Below are positions 8,287 to 17,185 of a stretch of DNA of 64,000 bases, piece by piece; within the stretch, counting starts at the first letter, position 1, and every line of letters starts with the position of its first letter. The position numbers and the translations under genes were made by a program. The stretch covers positions 21,348 through 85,347 of the forward strand of contig NZ_PKUS01000015.1 of the NCBI RefSeq assembly GCF_002866825.1. The letters are read 5' to 3'. Source of the stretch: Pseudohalioglobus lutimaris (GTDB lineage Bacteria > Pseudomonadota > Gammaproteobacteria > Pseudomonadales > Halieaceae). The notes beneath the pieces were generated by a model. It was given only the letters and a program-made list of their open reading frames with translations. It was not told where the DNA came from and ran no database searches.

Positions 8287-8868
8287 TTGTTGAAGGAACA
8301 CAAGTATTGTCCCGACTGTGGCGCGCCGCTGGAGCGGCACGTGGTCGGCGGTGAAACGCGCAATCACTGGCGCTGCTCAGGCTGTGGCGCACTGGATTAC
8401 GCCTACCCCATGCTGGTCGTGACCTGCTTTGTCGCCTACGAAGACCGTCTGCTGTGGGTACAAAGGGGTATCGAGCCCAAGCGCGGGTCATGGGCCATTC
8501 CCGGCGGTTTTATGGAACAGGGTGAGACCCTGGCAGGGGCCGCTGCCCGCGAGCTGCATGAAGAGGCCGGGATTCTGTTGCCAGCAGATCAGCTGCAGCT
8601 CTACATGACCGGTACCATCACTTTTATCAATCAGGTTTATATAGGCTTTCGGGCCCGCGTGGATACAGACTACTGCGCACCCGGACCCGAGTCGCTGGAC
8701 TGTGGCTTTTTTTCCCGCCGGGACTGCCCCTGGGAGCAGGTTGCCTACCCTGAAGTCAACGACTCTGTGGTGCAGGCATACGCAGACCTTGAGACCGGCC
8801 GCTTCGACGTATGGCAGGCAGAGATGACGGAGGGCCGTTACGACTTCTGGTCCGTTGCCCAGCGCTGA
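8287..8868 (+). CDS. NUDIX hydrolase with N-terminal zinc ribbon
   Basis: A 193-residue protein. Residues 8-33 hold a CPDCG...CSGCG zinc ribbon and residues 74-96 the Nudix box G-F-MEQGETLAGAAAREL-HEEAGI, which matches GX5EX7REUXEEXGU. The layout resembles NudC-like NADH pyrophosphatases, but the SQPWPFPxS motif that defines NudC is absent, so the substrate (a nucleoside diphosphate derivative) is not assigned. Two adjacent TTG codons (8287 and 8290) follow a GGGAG ribosome site and either may be the start. The gene is divergent from cinA. Confidence 0.85.
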   Translation: MLKEHKYCPDCGAPLERHVVGGETRNHWRCSGCGALDYAYPMLVVTCFVAYEDRLLWVQRGIEPKRGSWAIPGGFMEQGETLAGAAARELHEEAGILLPADQLQLYMTGTITFINQVYIGFRARVDTDYCAPGPESLDCGFFSRRDCPWEQVAYPEVNDSVVQAYADLETGRFDVWQAEMTEGRYDFWSVAQR

Positions 8869-8874
8869 GCTTGC

Positions 8875-9378
8875 CTAGTTGCCCGTACGGGTATAGAAGC
8901 CCTCAAACCAGGTTTGCCACTCCCCGCTTTCGTCCTGTTCCTGAAAAAACTGCCGAACCCGGCCGTCCGGCAGCGGCGTCCATTGCCCTCTAAGCGGACG
9001 GGTGGCCTTGCGTTGCAGGTAATAGATCTCCCCCTCCAGTTTCATACTGCCATCCATCATAGCGCCATGGATATCGATGATACTGGCCCCGGCGTCGACC
9101 CAAAGCTGACGCCATTGGCCGGTTGCAGGTTGATAGACGTTCAGGCTCTGGCCCGTGCCGCCGCGCACACTGCGCCATTGCTCGCGCACGGCGCAGCCTT
9201 TCTCGATGGCACGAACCTCGTTGTGGCCCTGCAGCGTACCGTTTACGTCGTGAACCGTCCATTTCCCCAGCCAGAAGTCGAAGGCGCGATGAGGGGTCGA
9301 TGCGGCGCAGTCGAAGGCTTCCTGCTGGGGGTGCGCTGCCCATGGCAGCGCCAGCAAACACAGTATGAGCAGTCGCAT
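8875..9378 (-). CDS. secreted DUF1579-like protein
   Basis: A 167-residue protein with a short signal peptide (about 16 residues, AHPQQ cleavage). The mature part has the pattern FDFWLGKWTVHDVNG, then a beta-rich region and GQWRQLWVD, seen in DUF1579-like proteins that form a small lipocalin-type barrel. Function is unknown. It overlaps by one base the start of its position in a two-gene minus-strand unit with the DUF924 gene, indicating cotranscription. Confidence 0.65.
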   Translation of the reverse strand: MRLLILCLLALPWAAHPQQEAFDCAASTPHRAFDFWLGKWTVHDVNGTLQGHNEVRAIEKGCAVREQWRSVRGGTGQSLNVYQPATGQWRQLWVDAGASIIDIHGAMMDGSMKLEGEIYYLQRKATRPLRGQWTPLPDGRVRQFFQEQDESGEWQTWFEGFYTRTGN

Positions 9379-9968
9379 CAGAATCCTCCGTGGGTGTTCA
9401 GGTGCTCAACTTCCTCCGCGGTGGATGTCCGCTGGAGAATGGCGTTGCGATGCGGAAATCGTCCGAAGCGCGCAATCACGTCCCGATGGGCTATCGCGTA
9501 ACGGTGGAACTCGGCTATCTGGGCGAGGCCGGTGCTGTTGGCCAGGGTGTTGAACAGCGTCACGCACTGTTCCTGCACGGCAAGCGTTTCGCTGTGCTCC
9601 AGCGGCATCAGTATGAAGACCTGGTGTATGGGTGGCAGGCGTTGGAAGCGCGTGGACGCAATGCATTGTTGCGACAGTGCCAGTGCCCGGGGGTCTCCGG
9701 CGTAAGCAGCGGGTGTACCGCGGTAAATATTGCGGGTGAGCTGGTCCAGAAGCAGCACCAGTGCGACCAGTCCCCGGTCCGACACCTCCCAGTCGCCCAG
9801 GCCCCCGCTGACCGCGCTGTCCACCAGGTGACCAAAGCGGCTGCGACACAGCTCGTCGGTCTCGGCGCTAGACCGGAACCACAGTGCTTGACGCGCCTGC
9901 GGGCTCATGCCCTGCGCGTCCAGCTCGCCGAACCAGAAGGCGTGTACCTCATCAATGTCTCCGGCCAT
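9378..9968 (-). CDS. DUF924 family protein
   Basis: A 196-residue, all-helical cytosolic protein. Family landmarks are an early FWFGELDAQG, W-F, then LVALVLLLDQLTRNIYRGTPAAYAGDPRAL, an FILMPLEHSE segment and the late FHRYAIAHRDVIARFGRFPHRNAIL. DUF924 proteins adopt a TPR-like fold and have no established activity. Its stop codon shares one base with the start of the secreted protein gene downstream, implying coupled translation. It reads divergently from the FKBP isomerase gene. Confidence 0.88.
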   Translation of the reverse strand: MAGDIDEVHAFWFGELDAQGMSPQARQALWFRSSAETDELCRSRFGHLVDSAVSGGLGDWEVSDRGLVALVLLLDQLTRNIYRGTPAAYAGDPRALALSQQCIASTRFQRLPPIHQVFILMPLEHSETLAVQEQCVTLFNTLANSTGLAQIAEFHRYAIAHRDVIARFGRFPHRNAILQRTSTAEEVEHLNTHGGF

Positions 9969-10040
9969 GCCCGGCCTCCCTATTTCTGCGCGATATGCTA
10001 AGGTGCGCGATTCTTTTAATCAGCATAGTGGAAAACTCTC

Positions 10041-10673
10041 ATGTCATTACTTCCCGAGGTGGAACTGGCCACCGATGAACAGAAAGTCAGCTACGGATTC
10101 GGCCTGCAGTTCGGCGACCAGCTACTGCGCAACAGTTTCGATGGGATGGAACTTGAAGCGGTACTGGCTGGCGTTCAGCACTGGTATAACAACCGTCAGT
10201 CGCAACTGACAGACGAAGAAATCAACCCCAGCTACAAGATCATTCAGGACCGCCAGCAGGCCAAGGCCGCAGAGCTGGACAGCAAGCGCAAGGCCCTGGC
10301 AGAGCAGTTTATGCAGTCGAATGCAGAGCGCGAGGGTGTCAATGTGACAGAGAGCGGACTGCAGTACGAGGTGCTGGAGTCCGGTGATGGCGCGAGCCCC
10401 AGTGCCCAGTCCACGGTGGTGACGCACTATCACGGCACGTTTGTCGATGGCACCGTCTTCGATAGTTCCATAGAGCGCGGTCAGCCAGCGGAGTTCGGCG
10501 TGACCCAGGTTATTCCCGGCTGGACCGAGGCCCTGTTGATGATGTCGGTGGGTGACAAGTGGCGCATTGCCTGCCCGCCCACGCTGGCTTACGGCGAGCA
10601 GGGCGCGGGCGACAGTATCCCGCCCAACACCGCCCTGGTGTTTGAAATCCACCTCATCGAGATCAAGGACTAG
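10041..10673 (+). CDS. fklB: FKBP-type peptidyl-prolyl cis-trans isomerase (FklB-like)
   Basis: A 210-residue protein with an N-terminal dimerisation domain (residues 1-100: YGFGLQFGDQLLRN, then a long helix with LAEQFMQSNAEREGV) and a C-terminal FKBP domain (about 110-208) containing VTHYHGTFVDGTVFDSS, FGVTQVIPGWTEALLMM, PPTLAYGEQGAG and FEIHLIEI. These include the aromatic pocket residues of active FKBPs. No signal peptide is present, so a cytosolic FklB-type is more likely than the periplasmic FkpA. It catalyses proline isomerisation during folding. The alcohol dehydrogenase gene begins 17 bases downstream. Confidence 0.92.
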   Translation: MSLLPEVELATDEQKVSYGFGLQFGDQLLRNSFDGMELEAVLAGVQHWYNNRQSQLTDEEINPSYKIIQDRQQAKAAELDSKRKALAEQFMQSNAEREGVNVTESGLQYEVLESGDGASPSAQSTVVTHYHGTFVDGTVFDSSIERGQPAEFGVTQVIPGWTEALLMMSVGDKWRIACPPTLAYGEQGAGDSIPPNTALVFEIHLIEIKD

Positions 10674-10690
10674 CCACAGCCGGGGGAAGG

Positions 10691-11863
10691 ATGACAGCGA
10701 ACATCAATCTGCCCCGTATTCTGCGGGTGGGTGCCGGAGCCAGTAACGAGGTGGCGACGGCCCTGGCCCAACTGGGCCTGTCCCGCCCGCTACTGGTCAC
10801 CGACCCGTTTATGGTGCAGTGCGGTTATGCCGAGCGTATTACCGCAGTGCTGACCACAGCAGGTATGCCCTGTGGGCTGTTCGCTGATTCGGTGCCTGAT
10901 CCCACAACAGACAGCATCGATGCCGGGCTGGTGGTATTGCGGGCCGGTAACTATGACTGCCTGGTCGCCCTGGGGGGTGGCAGTTCGATCGATACCGCCA
11001 AGGCCCTGGCAGTGATGGCCGAGCGTCAGGGCCCCATGCGTGATTACAAGGTGCCGGTGCAGATTGATAGTGGCCTGCCGGTGCTCGCCATTCCCACGAC
11101 TGCAGGCACGGGCTCGGAGGCAACGCGAGCCGCTGTCATCTCTGATTCGCAAAGCAGTGAGAAAATGTTGTGCATGGGCCTGGGCCTGATGCCGGTGGCG
11201 GCGCTGGTGGACTACGAGCTGACGCTCACCATGCCCTATCGACTCACCGCTGACACCGGTATCGACAGCCTCTGCCACGCGCTGGAGGCCTACGTCAGCC
11301 GCAAGTCCAACCCGTTTACCGACGGCATCGCCCTCACCGCTATGGCCACTATCAGCCGGCACATACGCACCGCCTGTGCTGAACCCGACAACCGTGTCGC
11401 TCGCGAGGCCATGATGCTCGCCGCGACACAGGGCGGCATGGCCTTCTCCAACGCCTCAGTCACCCTGATTCATGGAATGAGTCGGCCTATTGGTGGCCTC
11501 TACCATGTGCCCCACGGACTCAGTAATGCCATGTTGTTGCCCGAGGTGACCGCGTGGTCGGTAGGTCATGCGAGCGCCCGTTATGCCACGGCGGCACGTG
11601 CTATGGGGCTGGCAGGCGATGGTGATGCCGACAGCCTGGCGCTGGACAAGCTCACCGCCGGCCTGCGCCAGCTCAATGCCGACCTGTCCGTGCCTACCCC
11701 TGGCGAGTACGGAATCGACGAAGCCAGCTGGACTGCGTCACTGGCGCTGATGGCGGACCAGGCCCTGGCATCAGGCTCACCGGCCAATAATCCGCGTATA
11801 CCGGAGGCGGCTGAAATTGTAGCGCTGTACCAGCGAGTCTGGGCCGGCCCTGCCCGGGCCTGA
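10691..11863 (+). CDS. iron-containing alcohol dehydrogenase
   Basis: A 390-residue group III (iron-type) dehydrogenase. The NAD(P)-binding half has the LVALGGGSSIDTAKALAVM motif and IPTTAGTGSEATRAAVI. The metal half has TADTGIDSLCHALEAYVS, GMAFSNASVTLIHGMSRPIGGLYHVPHGLSNAMLLP, which supplies the Asp and His ligands. It oxidises an alcohol to an aldehyde or the reverse; the exact substrate is not deducible. Length is standard. It follows the FKBP gene closely with a GGGGGAAGG ribosome site. Confidence 0.93.
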   Translation: MTANINLPRILRVGAGASNEVATALAQLGLSRPLLVTDPFMVQCGYAERITAVLTTAGMPCGLFADSVPDPTTDSIDAGLVVLRAGNYDCLVALGGGSSIDTAKALAVMAERQGPMRDYKVPVQIDSGLPVLAIPTTAGTGSEATRAAVISDSQSSEKMLCMGLGLMPVAALVDYELTLTMPYRLTADTGIDSLCHALEAYVSRKSNPFTDGIALTAMATISRHIRTACAEPDNRVAREAMMLAATQGGMAFSNASVTLIHGMSRPIGGLYHVPHGLSNAMLLPEVTAWSVGHASARYATAARAMGLAGDGDADSLALDKLTAGLRQLNADLSVPTPGEYGIDEASWTASLALMADQALASGSPANNPRIPEAAEIVALYQRVWAGPARA

Positions 11864-12008
11864 TCAGTTCCCGGAGTCTGGCTGGCCCGCAGCGTTCAAA
11901 TTGCTTATCCAGAGCAGAAAATGCCGCTGCCCGCTTACATTGAAAACCGCGATTGATTACACTGGCAACGAGTCCATTTCAGCCACAATCCAGCGCGGTA
12001 ACACCACC

Positions 12009-12809
12009 ATGAAACGTGTCGTATTCAATCAGAAGGGCGGGGTCGGCAAGACCAGCATCACCTGTAATCTGGCAGCCATCGGCGCCAGCATGGGCTATCG
12101 TACCCTGGTCATAGACCTGGACGTGCAGGGCAATACCACGCACTACCTGGTGGGTGAAATCGACGCCGAGGCGTTCCCTGCCGAGGCCCAGGGAGTGGCG
12201 GGTCTGTTCAAGCAGACCGTGGGCTCAAGAAAGATGCAGAAGAACCCGGACTCCTTTGTCTGGGAGACGCCCTACGAGAACCTGTACCTCATGCCCTCCA
12301 GCCCGGTGCTGGCCGACATGGAGAAAGAACTGGAGTCACGCTACAAAATCTACAAGCTCCGCGATGCCCTGCAGAAGCTGGACGGCGAATACGATCGCAT
12401 CTATATCGATACGCCGCCCAACTTCAACTTCTACTCCAAGTCCGCGCTGATCGCCGCTGACTCTGTATTGGTCCCCTTCGACTGTGACAGTTTTGCCCGC
12501 CAGAGCCTGTACTCTTTGATGGATAACCTCACTGAGCTGCAGGAGGACCACAACCCGGACCTGGAAGTGGAAGGTATTGTCATCAATCAGTTCAATTCCC
12601 AGGCGCGCCTCCCGGGTGAACTGGTCAGTGAGCTGGAAGAGGAGGGTTATCCGGTCTTCGGCACCTACCTCAACACCTCAGTGAAGATGAAAGAGTCCCA
12701 CCGCGACCATCGTCCCTTGATCGATATGGCTCCCAGCCACAAGCTAACCGGTCAATTCCTGGCGCTGCATGCCGAGCTGGAAAAGTCGCTTTCGCGCGCT
12801 GCCGCCTGA
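12009..12809 (+). CDS. ParA-family ATPase (orphan)
   Basis: A 266-residue P-loop ATPase beginning with the deviant Walker A NQKGGVGKTS, followed by the switch I region LDVQGNTTHYL and Walker B-like RIYIDTPPNFNFYSKSAL. The ATG at 12009 is chosen because the fold starts with MKRVVFNQKGGVGKT. The family moves cargo such as plasmids, chemoreceptor arrays or chromosome origins over DNA or membranes. No ParB-like partner is adjacent, so the cargo is unknown. Neighbours are an alcohol dehydrogenase and a PAPS reductase-like gene, which do not point to a role. Confidence 0.88.
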   Translation: MKRVVFNQKGGVGKTSITCNLAAIGASMGYRTLVIDLDVQGNTTHYLVGEIDAEAFPAEAQGVAGLFKQTVGSRKMQKNPDSFVWETPYENLYLMPSSPVLADMEKELESRYKIYKLRDALQKLDGEYDRIYIDTPPNFNFYSKSALIAADSVLVPFDCDSFARQSLYSLMDNLTELQEDHNPDLEVEGIVINQFNSQARLPGELVSELEEEGYPVFGTYLNTSVKMKESHRDHRPLIDMAPSHKLTGQFLALHAELEKSLSRAAA

Positions 12810-12962
12810 TACGGCGGACCTCGCAAGGGCGGCGCACTGCGCGCCTGCCCCCTGGCAAGGTCAGTGAGCGCTGCAGGGCCGGGGCATATCCATATGAATT
12901 TCAGTTATTTGAAAACACGTTATTGATTCTTTAAAGTTCTCGACCCTCATATATTGCTGGAA

Positions 12963-13601
12963 ATGTTTCCTTTGCTGAACCTGGACCTGGACAGTGTTAA
13001 CGCCTCACTGCGCGATGCCGGCCCCGGCGACATAGTGCGTTGGGCGCTGTCCCTGCAGGCGAAAACCATCGCCACCACCAGCATGGGCAAAAATGCTGCA
13101 GTGATGCTGCACCTGGTGAGCGAGGTAGACAAGAGCGTACCCACGATCTGGGTGGATACGGGGTACAACCTGCGCGATACCTATATCGTGGCCGAGCGCC
13201 TTATTCGCGACCTCGAACTGAATATGCATGTGTATTCGCCGCTGATGACTTCCGAACGGCGCAACGCCATTATGGGGGGCGTGCCGACTATTGATGAGGA
13301 GGAGCGCCATCAGGAGTTCACCCGTCAGGTGAAGCTGGAGCCTTTTGCCAGGGCCCTGGATACGTTCCAGCCGGATGTCTGGTTGACGGGCATTCGGCGT
13401 GAGGAAACGGAACACCGCAAGACGCTGGACATCGTCTCGCTGGATGACCGGGGTATCATCAAGGTGGCCCCGATCTTCAACTGGTCAGACGACGACGTAG
13501 AGGCCTACATGGAACAGTACGAACTACCCACATGTCGGCATTACTTCGATCCCACCAAGGTATTGGACGGTCGCGAGTGCGGCCTGCACACTGCGGCCTA
13601 G
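12963..13601 (+). CDS. cysH: phosphoadenylyl-sulfate (PAPS) reductase family protein
   Basis: A 212-residue protein matching CysH: TTSMGKNAAVMLHLV pyrophosphate loop, WVDTGYNLRDTY, VWLTGIRREET-HRKTL, VAPIFNWSDDDVEAYM and the catalytic C-terminal ECGLHT. The paired cysteines that bind the 4Fe-4S cluster in APS reductases are absent, pointing to PAPS as substrate and sulfite as product in assimilatory sulfate reduction. It is about 30 residues shorter than E. coli CysH: the loop before ECGLH is reduced. The start may be the TTG at 12954 rather than the ATG at 12963; neither has a strong ribosome site. Confidence 0.85.
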   Translation: MFPLLNLDLDSVNASLRDAGPGDIVRWALSLQAKTIATTSMGKNAAVMLHLVSEVDKSVPTIWVDTGYNLRDTYIVAERLIRDLELNMHVYSPLMTSERRNAIMGGVPTIDEEERHQEFTRQVKLEPFARALDTFQPDVWLTGIRREETEHRKTLDIVSLDDRGIIKVAPIFNWSDDDVEAYMEQYELPTCRHYFDPTKVLDGRECGLHTAA

Positions 13602-13645
13602 TCGGCCGGGAAATCGTTTAGACCCCCCTGGGGAAACCCCTCGAG

Positions 13646-13783
13646 CTAGCCCATAATCAGCCCGACACTCAGTGCGAGTAATACTGTCGCCAGAAAAAAC
13701 CCACCAATTACCTTGGCAAGGCGCTTCATAATGCGCGCATCTTCCTCTGTGTCCTCTTCGAGGATGTGTTGAGTCACGTTCAT
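13646..13783 (-). CDS. 45-residue single-pass membrane protein
   Basis: A short gene with an AAGGAG ribosome site five bases before its ATG (13783). It encodes a charged, acidic N-terminus (ILEEDTEEDARIMKRLAK) followed by one hydrophobic segment (IGGFFLATVLLALSVGL) and ends right after it. The strong ribosome site, clean amphipathic-to-membrane layout and isolated position between two other genes support a real small membrane protein. Function is unknown; such proteins often bind larger membrane complexes. It reads divergently from the TPR lipoprotein gene at 13924. Confidence 0.65.
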   Translation of the reverse strand: MNVTQHILEEDTEEDARIMKRLAKVIGGFFLATVLLALSVGLIMG

Positions 13784-13923
13784 GCTCCTTTTTAGAATAA
13801 GGTCCAGAAATCAAAACCCTGGATTAAACGGATACACTTCCCAGTTCTGACAGACTGCGCCTGCCGCTCCCCGTGTGCATTGACCTGGATCAAGCTGCGT
13901 TATACTGATGAAGGAGGTGGTCT

Positions 13924-15126
13924 GTGACGCGCACGGCTGGAGTTCGGATGGTGACGCGCTGCGCCCCGGGTGTTTCGGGGTGTATGGTTATTGCGGGCGC
14001 ACTATTCCTGCTCTGTGGTTGCGCCACCGGGGGGCCTGCAGCGCTTCCCCTGTGGCAGTTGCCATCGCTGCAATATCAGGGCCGGGAAACGGGCGTGGAC
14101 GAATTGGCTGCCCGTGCGCCCACCCCCCGGTTGCTGGATGTCGATGAGGCCATGCAGGCATTTGTACAGCGCTATGCAGGTGACGCTTCCTCCAGCCGTC
14201 AACGCCTGCTCAGTCTGCACCGTGCGATCAGCGGTACAGCCACGCTTGGCATAGAGTATGACCCCGCGGCGGAAGGCAGCGCCAGCCAGGCATTTCGCTC
14301 CCAACAAGCCAACTGCCTTTCCTACGCTAACCTGTTTATCGCGCTGGCCCGGGAGGCAGGCCTGGATGCGCGCTATCAGTGGGTGGATGTGCGCCCCACC
14401 TGGACACGCATGGGCGAGCGGGTGGCAGTGCGCCTGCACGTCAACGCCGTGGTACACCTGAACCGCCGGGACCGGTTTATGGTTGACCTGGATCCGTTGC
14501 CGGCGCGTGATATCACCGGTTCAATGGAGATAAGCGACACCGACGCCAGAGCCCTCTATCACAGTAACATCGCCATGGACGCATTGGCTGACGAGCGCCT
14601 TGAAGAGGCATGGCTGCACGCAATGCGGGCGCTGCAATTGAGCCCGCAAATGTCTCATTTATGGGTCAATATGGGGGTGGTCTATCGCTGGTCGGGGCAA
14701 TATGACGCAGCGGAGACCGCATACTCCCAGGCGCTAGCCATTGACGACCACGAACGCTCCGCGATGAATAACCTGATGGTGCTGTATGGCCTGCAGGGCC
14801 GAGAAAAAGAGCGGGCCTATTGGGAAGCCCGCGTGGAGCGCTATCGGGACACCAACCCCTATTACCATGCCTGGCTGGGTGACCAGGCTGCCGAGGAGGG
14901 TGACTGGCGCGGTGCCCTGGTCCACTACCGGGATGCGCTGGCGCTGTCCCCGGAGGATCCTGAGCTGTTATTCGGCCTGGGGGTGATCTACCGCGAACTA
15001 GGTGAACTGAAAGCGGCTTTGCGTTATGTGGGTGAGGCCCGGGACCATGCTTCGCTGATGTCGCGGCGCAAACGTTATGAGCTTGAATACGAGCAACTCA
15101 GCCAGCGCCGTCTGGCAGCGCATTGA
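13924..15126 (+). CDS. transglutaminase-like/TPR lipoprotein
   Basis: A 400-residue lipoprotein (lipobox LLCGC, Cys33). Residues 60-190 resemble a transglutaminase-like fold: CLSYANLFIALAREAGLDARYQWV with a cysteine, then RLHVNAVVHL with a histidine and a later FMVDLDPL with aspartate, so the Cys-His-Asp order is present. Residues 215-390 hold four to five TPRs (for example LWVNMGVVYRWSGQYDAAETAY). The GTG start sits behind a near-perfect ribosome site AAGGAGGTGG. The layout recurs in periplasmic proteins of gammaproteobacteria with unproven activity. Confidence 0.78.
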   Translation: MTRTAGVRMVTRCAPGVSGCMVIAGALFLLCGCATGGPAALPLWQLPSLQYQGRETGVDELAARAPTPRLLDVDEAMQAFVQRYAGDASSSRQRLLSLHRAISGTATLGIEYDPAAEGSASQAFRSQQANCLSYANLFIALAREAGLDARYQWVDVRPTWTRMGERVAVRLHVNAVVHLNRRDRFMVDLDPLPARDITGSMEISDTDARALYHSNIAMDALADERLEEAWLHAMRALQLSPQMSHLWVNMGVVYRWSGQYDAAETAYSQALAIDDHERSAMNNLMVLYGLQGREKERAYWEARVERYRDTNPYYHAWLGDQAAEEGDWRGALVHYRDALALSPEDPELLFGLGVIYRELGELKAALRYVGEARDHASLMSRRKRYELEYEQLSQRRLAAH

Positions 15127-15135
15127 GGCCCGGAT

Positions 15136-15522
15136 TCAGCGCGGCACCACGCGGATGTAGGCACGTTTGCGTTTCTTTCCAGTCAGGCCGGAGAACAGGT
15201 CGGCGAGCTTCATTTTCAGGCCGTATTTACGGTGCAGGGCGCGCAGCGCGGTGGCCTCATCCTGCGCTGTGTTCAGCAGATAGGCATCCGCCTCGAACGC
15301 TTCCCCGGTTACCTTTCCCGTGACCGTACAGGGGGCGATACGCGCGTCACTGAAGTTGCGCAGGCGTTTGACCTTGCCCGCCTCGCCAGCAGAAAATACG
15401 TAATAGGCACCATCCAACGGGGCAAACCATACCGGTGTGGCGACAAAATCCCCGGATTTCTTCAGCGTGGACAAGCTCATGTACTCTTCCGCCTCAAATT
15501 GCTTGATTTGTTGCGCATTCAT
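15136..15522 (-). CDS. PPOX-class (pyridoxamine-oxidase-fold) oxidoreductase
   Basis: A 128-residue flavin-reductase-fold protein. It begins with a helix (QIKQFEAEEYMSLSTLKKSG), then VATPVWFAPLDGAYYVFSAGEAGKVKRLRN, matching the split-barrel proteins annotated as PPOX class F420-dependent oxidoreductases. The cofactor could be FMN, F420 or heme and is not decided by the sequence. The ATG at 15522 is chosen because the fold starts there; an upstream ATG would add a basic, non-homologous extension. It is convergent with the TPR lipoprotein gene. Confidence 0.75.
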   Translation of the reverse strand: MNAQQIKQFEAEEYMSLSTLKKSGDFVATPVWFAPLDGAYYVFSAGEAGKVKRLRNFSDARIAPCTVTGKVTGEAFEADAYLLNTAQDEATALRALHRKYGLKMKLADLFSGLTGKKRKRAYIRVVPR

Positions 15523-15623
15523 GGTTGAAGCTATTCTCCCGGTTAGTGGCCAGCGCCACCTGCCATCCTGGAAAGGGTGCCGCCGGAGAACAATAACAGG
15601 CGATAGCGCAAAGGAGAACAGCC

Positions 15624-16568
15624 ATGAGCGCACCAGGGTTTCACGCCACCACCGACGAAGTGAGTGCAGGCGTCGATCTGTCTGCCAGGCAGGTGGTCAT
15701 CACCGGGGCCTCCTCCGGCCTGGGGGTGGAAACTGCCAGGGCGTTGGCAAACTGCGGCGCCGCAGTGCTGATGGTCGCACGTGATGCGCAAAAACTGGAT
15801 GCCGCAGTGGCGCAGGTCAGTCAGTCCGTGCCGGGCGCCAGCATAGACACCGCCATAATCGACCTGGCCGACCTCGACAGCGTGCGCTCTGGCGCTGCCG
15901 ACATCCTCAGCAAATGCCCGACCATAGACCTGCTGATCAACAACGCGGGCGTCATGGCCTGCCCGTTGCAACGCACCGCCCAGGGCTTTGAAATGCAGTT
16001 TGGTACTAACCACCTTGGCCACTTTCTGCTGACAGGCCTGCTCGCTCCCGCGCTGATAGCCGGCGCACCGTCGCGCGTGATTAACCTGAGCTCCGCCGGT
16101 CACCGCTTCGCCCCGGTGGACATGGAAGATCCCAATTACCACAACCGCCACTATGAGAAGTGGCAGTCCTATGGCCAGTCCAAAACGGCCAATGCCCTGT
16201 TTTCCGTCGGTCTGGACCAGCGCCTGCAGGGTCGCGGTGTACGCGCCTTTGCCGTGCACCCCGGCATGATCATGACCGAACTCAGCCGGCACATGGTGCC
16301 GGAGGACTTCGCGCAGATAGCACGCGGTCGCAAACCGGAGGAACTTCCCTTCAAGACCGTGGAGCAGGGGTCTGCCACCAGCGTATGGGCGGCCACCGCT
16401 CTGGAACTTGAAGGCCTTGGTGGCCTCTATCTTGAGGACTGTCATGTGGCCGAACCGGCAACGCCTGACGGCGACGGTGGCGTGGAGGCCTACGCGGTCG
16501 ACCCCGTTCTGGCAGATCAACTCTGGCAGACTTCCGAAGACCTGGTAGGAGAAAAATTTGATTTCTAA
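15624..16568 (+). CDS. short-chain dehydrogenase/reductase
   Basis: A 314-residue classical-to-extended SDR. It shows the cofactor motif TGASSGLG near residue 30, NNAGVM, FGTNHLGHFLLTGLL, NLSSAGH and the catalytic Tyr-x-x-x-Lys (SYGQSKTANALF). The arrangement after the active site (VHPGMIMTEL) is like the retinol dehydrogenase/protochlorophyllide reductase-type group. The substrate is unknown. The SYLF-domain gene overlaps its last codons, so the two are likely translated together. Confidence 0.9.
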   Translation: MSAPGFHATTDEVSAGVDLSARQVVITGASSGLGVETARALANCGAAVLMVARDAQKLDAAVAQVSQSVPGASIDTAIIDLADLDSVRSGAADILSKCPTIDLLINNAGVMACPLQRTAQGFEMQFGTNHLGHFLLTGLLAPALIAGAPSRVINLSSAGHRFAPVDMEDPNYHNRHYEKWQSYGQSKTANALFSVGLDQRLQGRGVRAFAVHPGMIMTELSRHMVPEDFAQIARGRKPEELPFKTVEQGSATSVWAATALELEGLGGLYLEDCHVAEPATPDGDGGVEAYAVDPVLADQLWQTSEDLVGEKFDF

Positions 16569-17130
16569 GCCAAGACAAAAAAGGGCCCTCATATTGAGGC
16601 ACAGCGCAATCCTCCTTTGCCTGGCAGCAGCATTGCTGGCACAGCCGCTGCGAGCTGATTCAGTTGAGCAGATCAACGCGGGTAGCCGCGAGGCCCTGGC
16701 TGCGCTGCGCGGTCATGTCCAGGGCACTGACGGGCTGCTCAAGAAGGCCGCCGGCGTGCTGGTCTTTCCCGATGTCGTCAAACTGGGCTTTGGCGTGGGA
16801 GGCGAGTTCGGCGAGGGCGTACTGCTGGTAGACGGCGAGCCAAAGGCCTATTACGCGACGTCCGGGGCACCCTTTGGTATGAAGCTCGGTCAGCAGATCA
16901 AGTCAGAGGTGATTGTGTTTCGCAGCGAGGAAGCGCTGGCAAGTTTTCGTAATACTCGCGGCTGGAAGGTGGGTGCGCACGCTAAGGTAGCCACGTTTAC
17001 CGGGGCCCGCGATGCTGTTTACAAGGCGCGTGAAATTGCAGAACCGATGGTGTCGTTCATTTTTACCCGCGAGGCGATGCTTCCCGGTTTGACGCTGGAT
17101 GGGGCAAAGATTACTCGACTGGCGCGCTGA
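16558..17130 (+). CDS. secreted SYLF-domain (Ysc84-type) protein
   Basis: A 190-residue protein with a signal peptide (about residues 1-34) and a SYLF domain: LLKKAAGVLVFPDVVKLGFGVGGEFGEGVLL, YYATSGAPFGMKLGQQIKSEVIVF and a late GARDAVYKAREI. SYLF domains bind lipids or phosphoinositides in eukaryotes; bacterial members are exported and uncharacterised. The TTG at 16558 lies inside the end of the SDR gene and behind AGGAGA, giving a ten-base overlap. Confidence 0.82.
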   Translation: MISKPRQKRALILRHSAILLCLAAALLAQPLRADSVEQINAGSREALAALRGHVQGTDGLLKKAAGVLVFPDVVKLGFGVGGEFGEGVLLVDGEPKAYYATSGAPFGMKLGQQIKSEVIVFRSEEALASFRNTRGWKVGAHAKVATFTGARDAVYKAREIAEPMVSFIFTREAMLPGLTLDGAKITRLAR

Positions 17131-17143
17131 TCCGGGTTTCATT

Positions 17144-17185
17144 TCGACGCTCGACGCTCGACGCTCGACGCTCGACGCTCGACGC
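17144..17185. repeat. tandem heptamer array (TCGACGC x6)
   Basis: Six perfect copies of TCGACGC lie end to end, followed by one degenerate copy (CTGACGC). The array starts 13 bases after the SYLF gene stop. It is not a multiple of three and lies outside any credible gene. It looks like a slippage-prone microsatellite. Confidence 0.9.
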
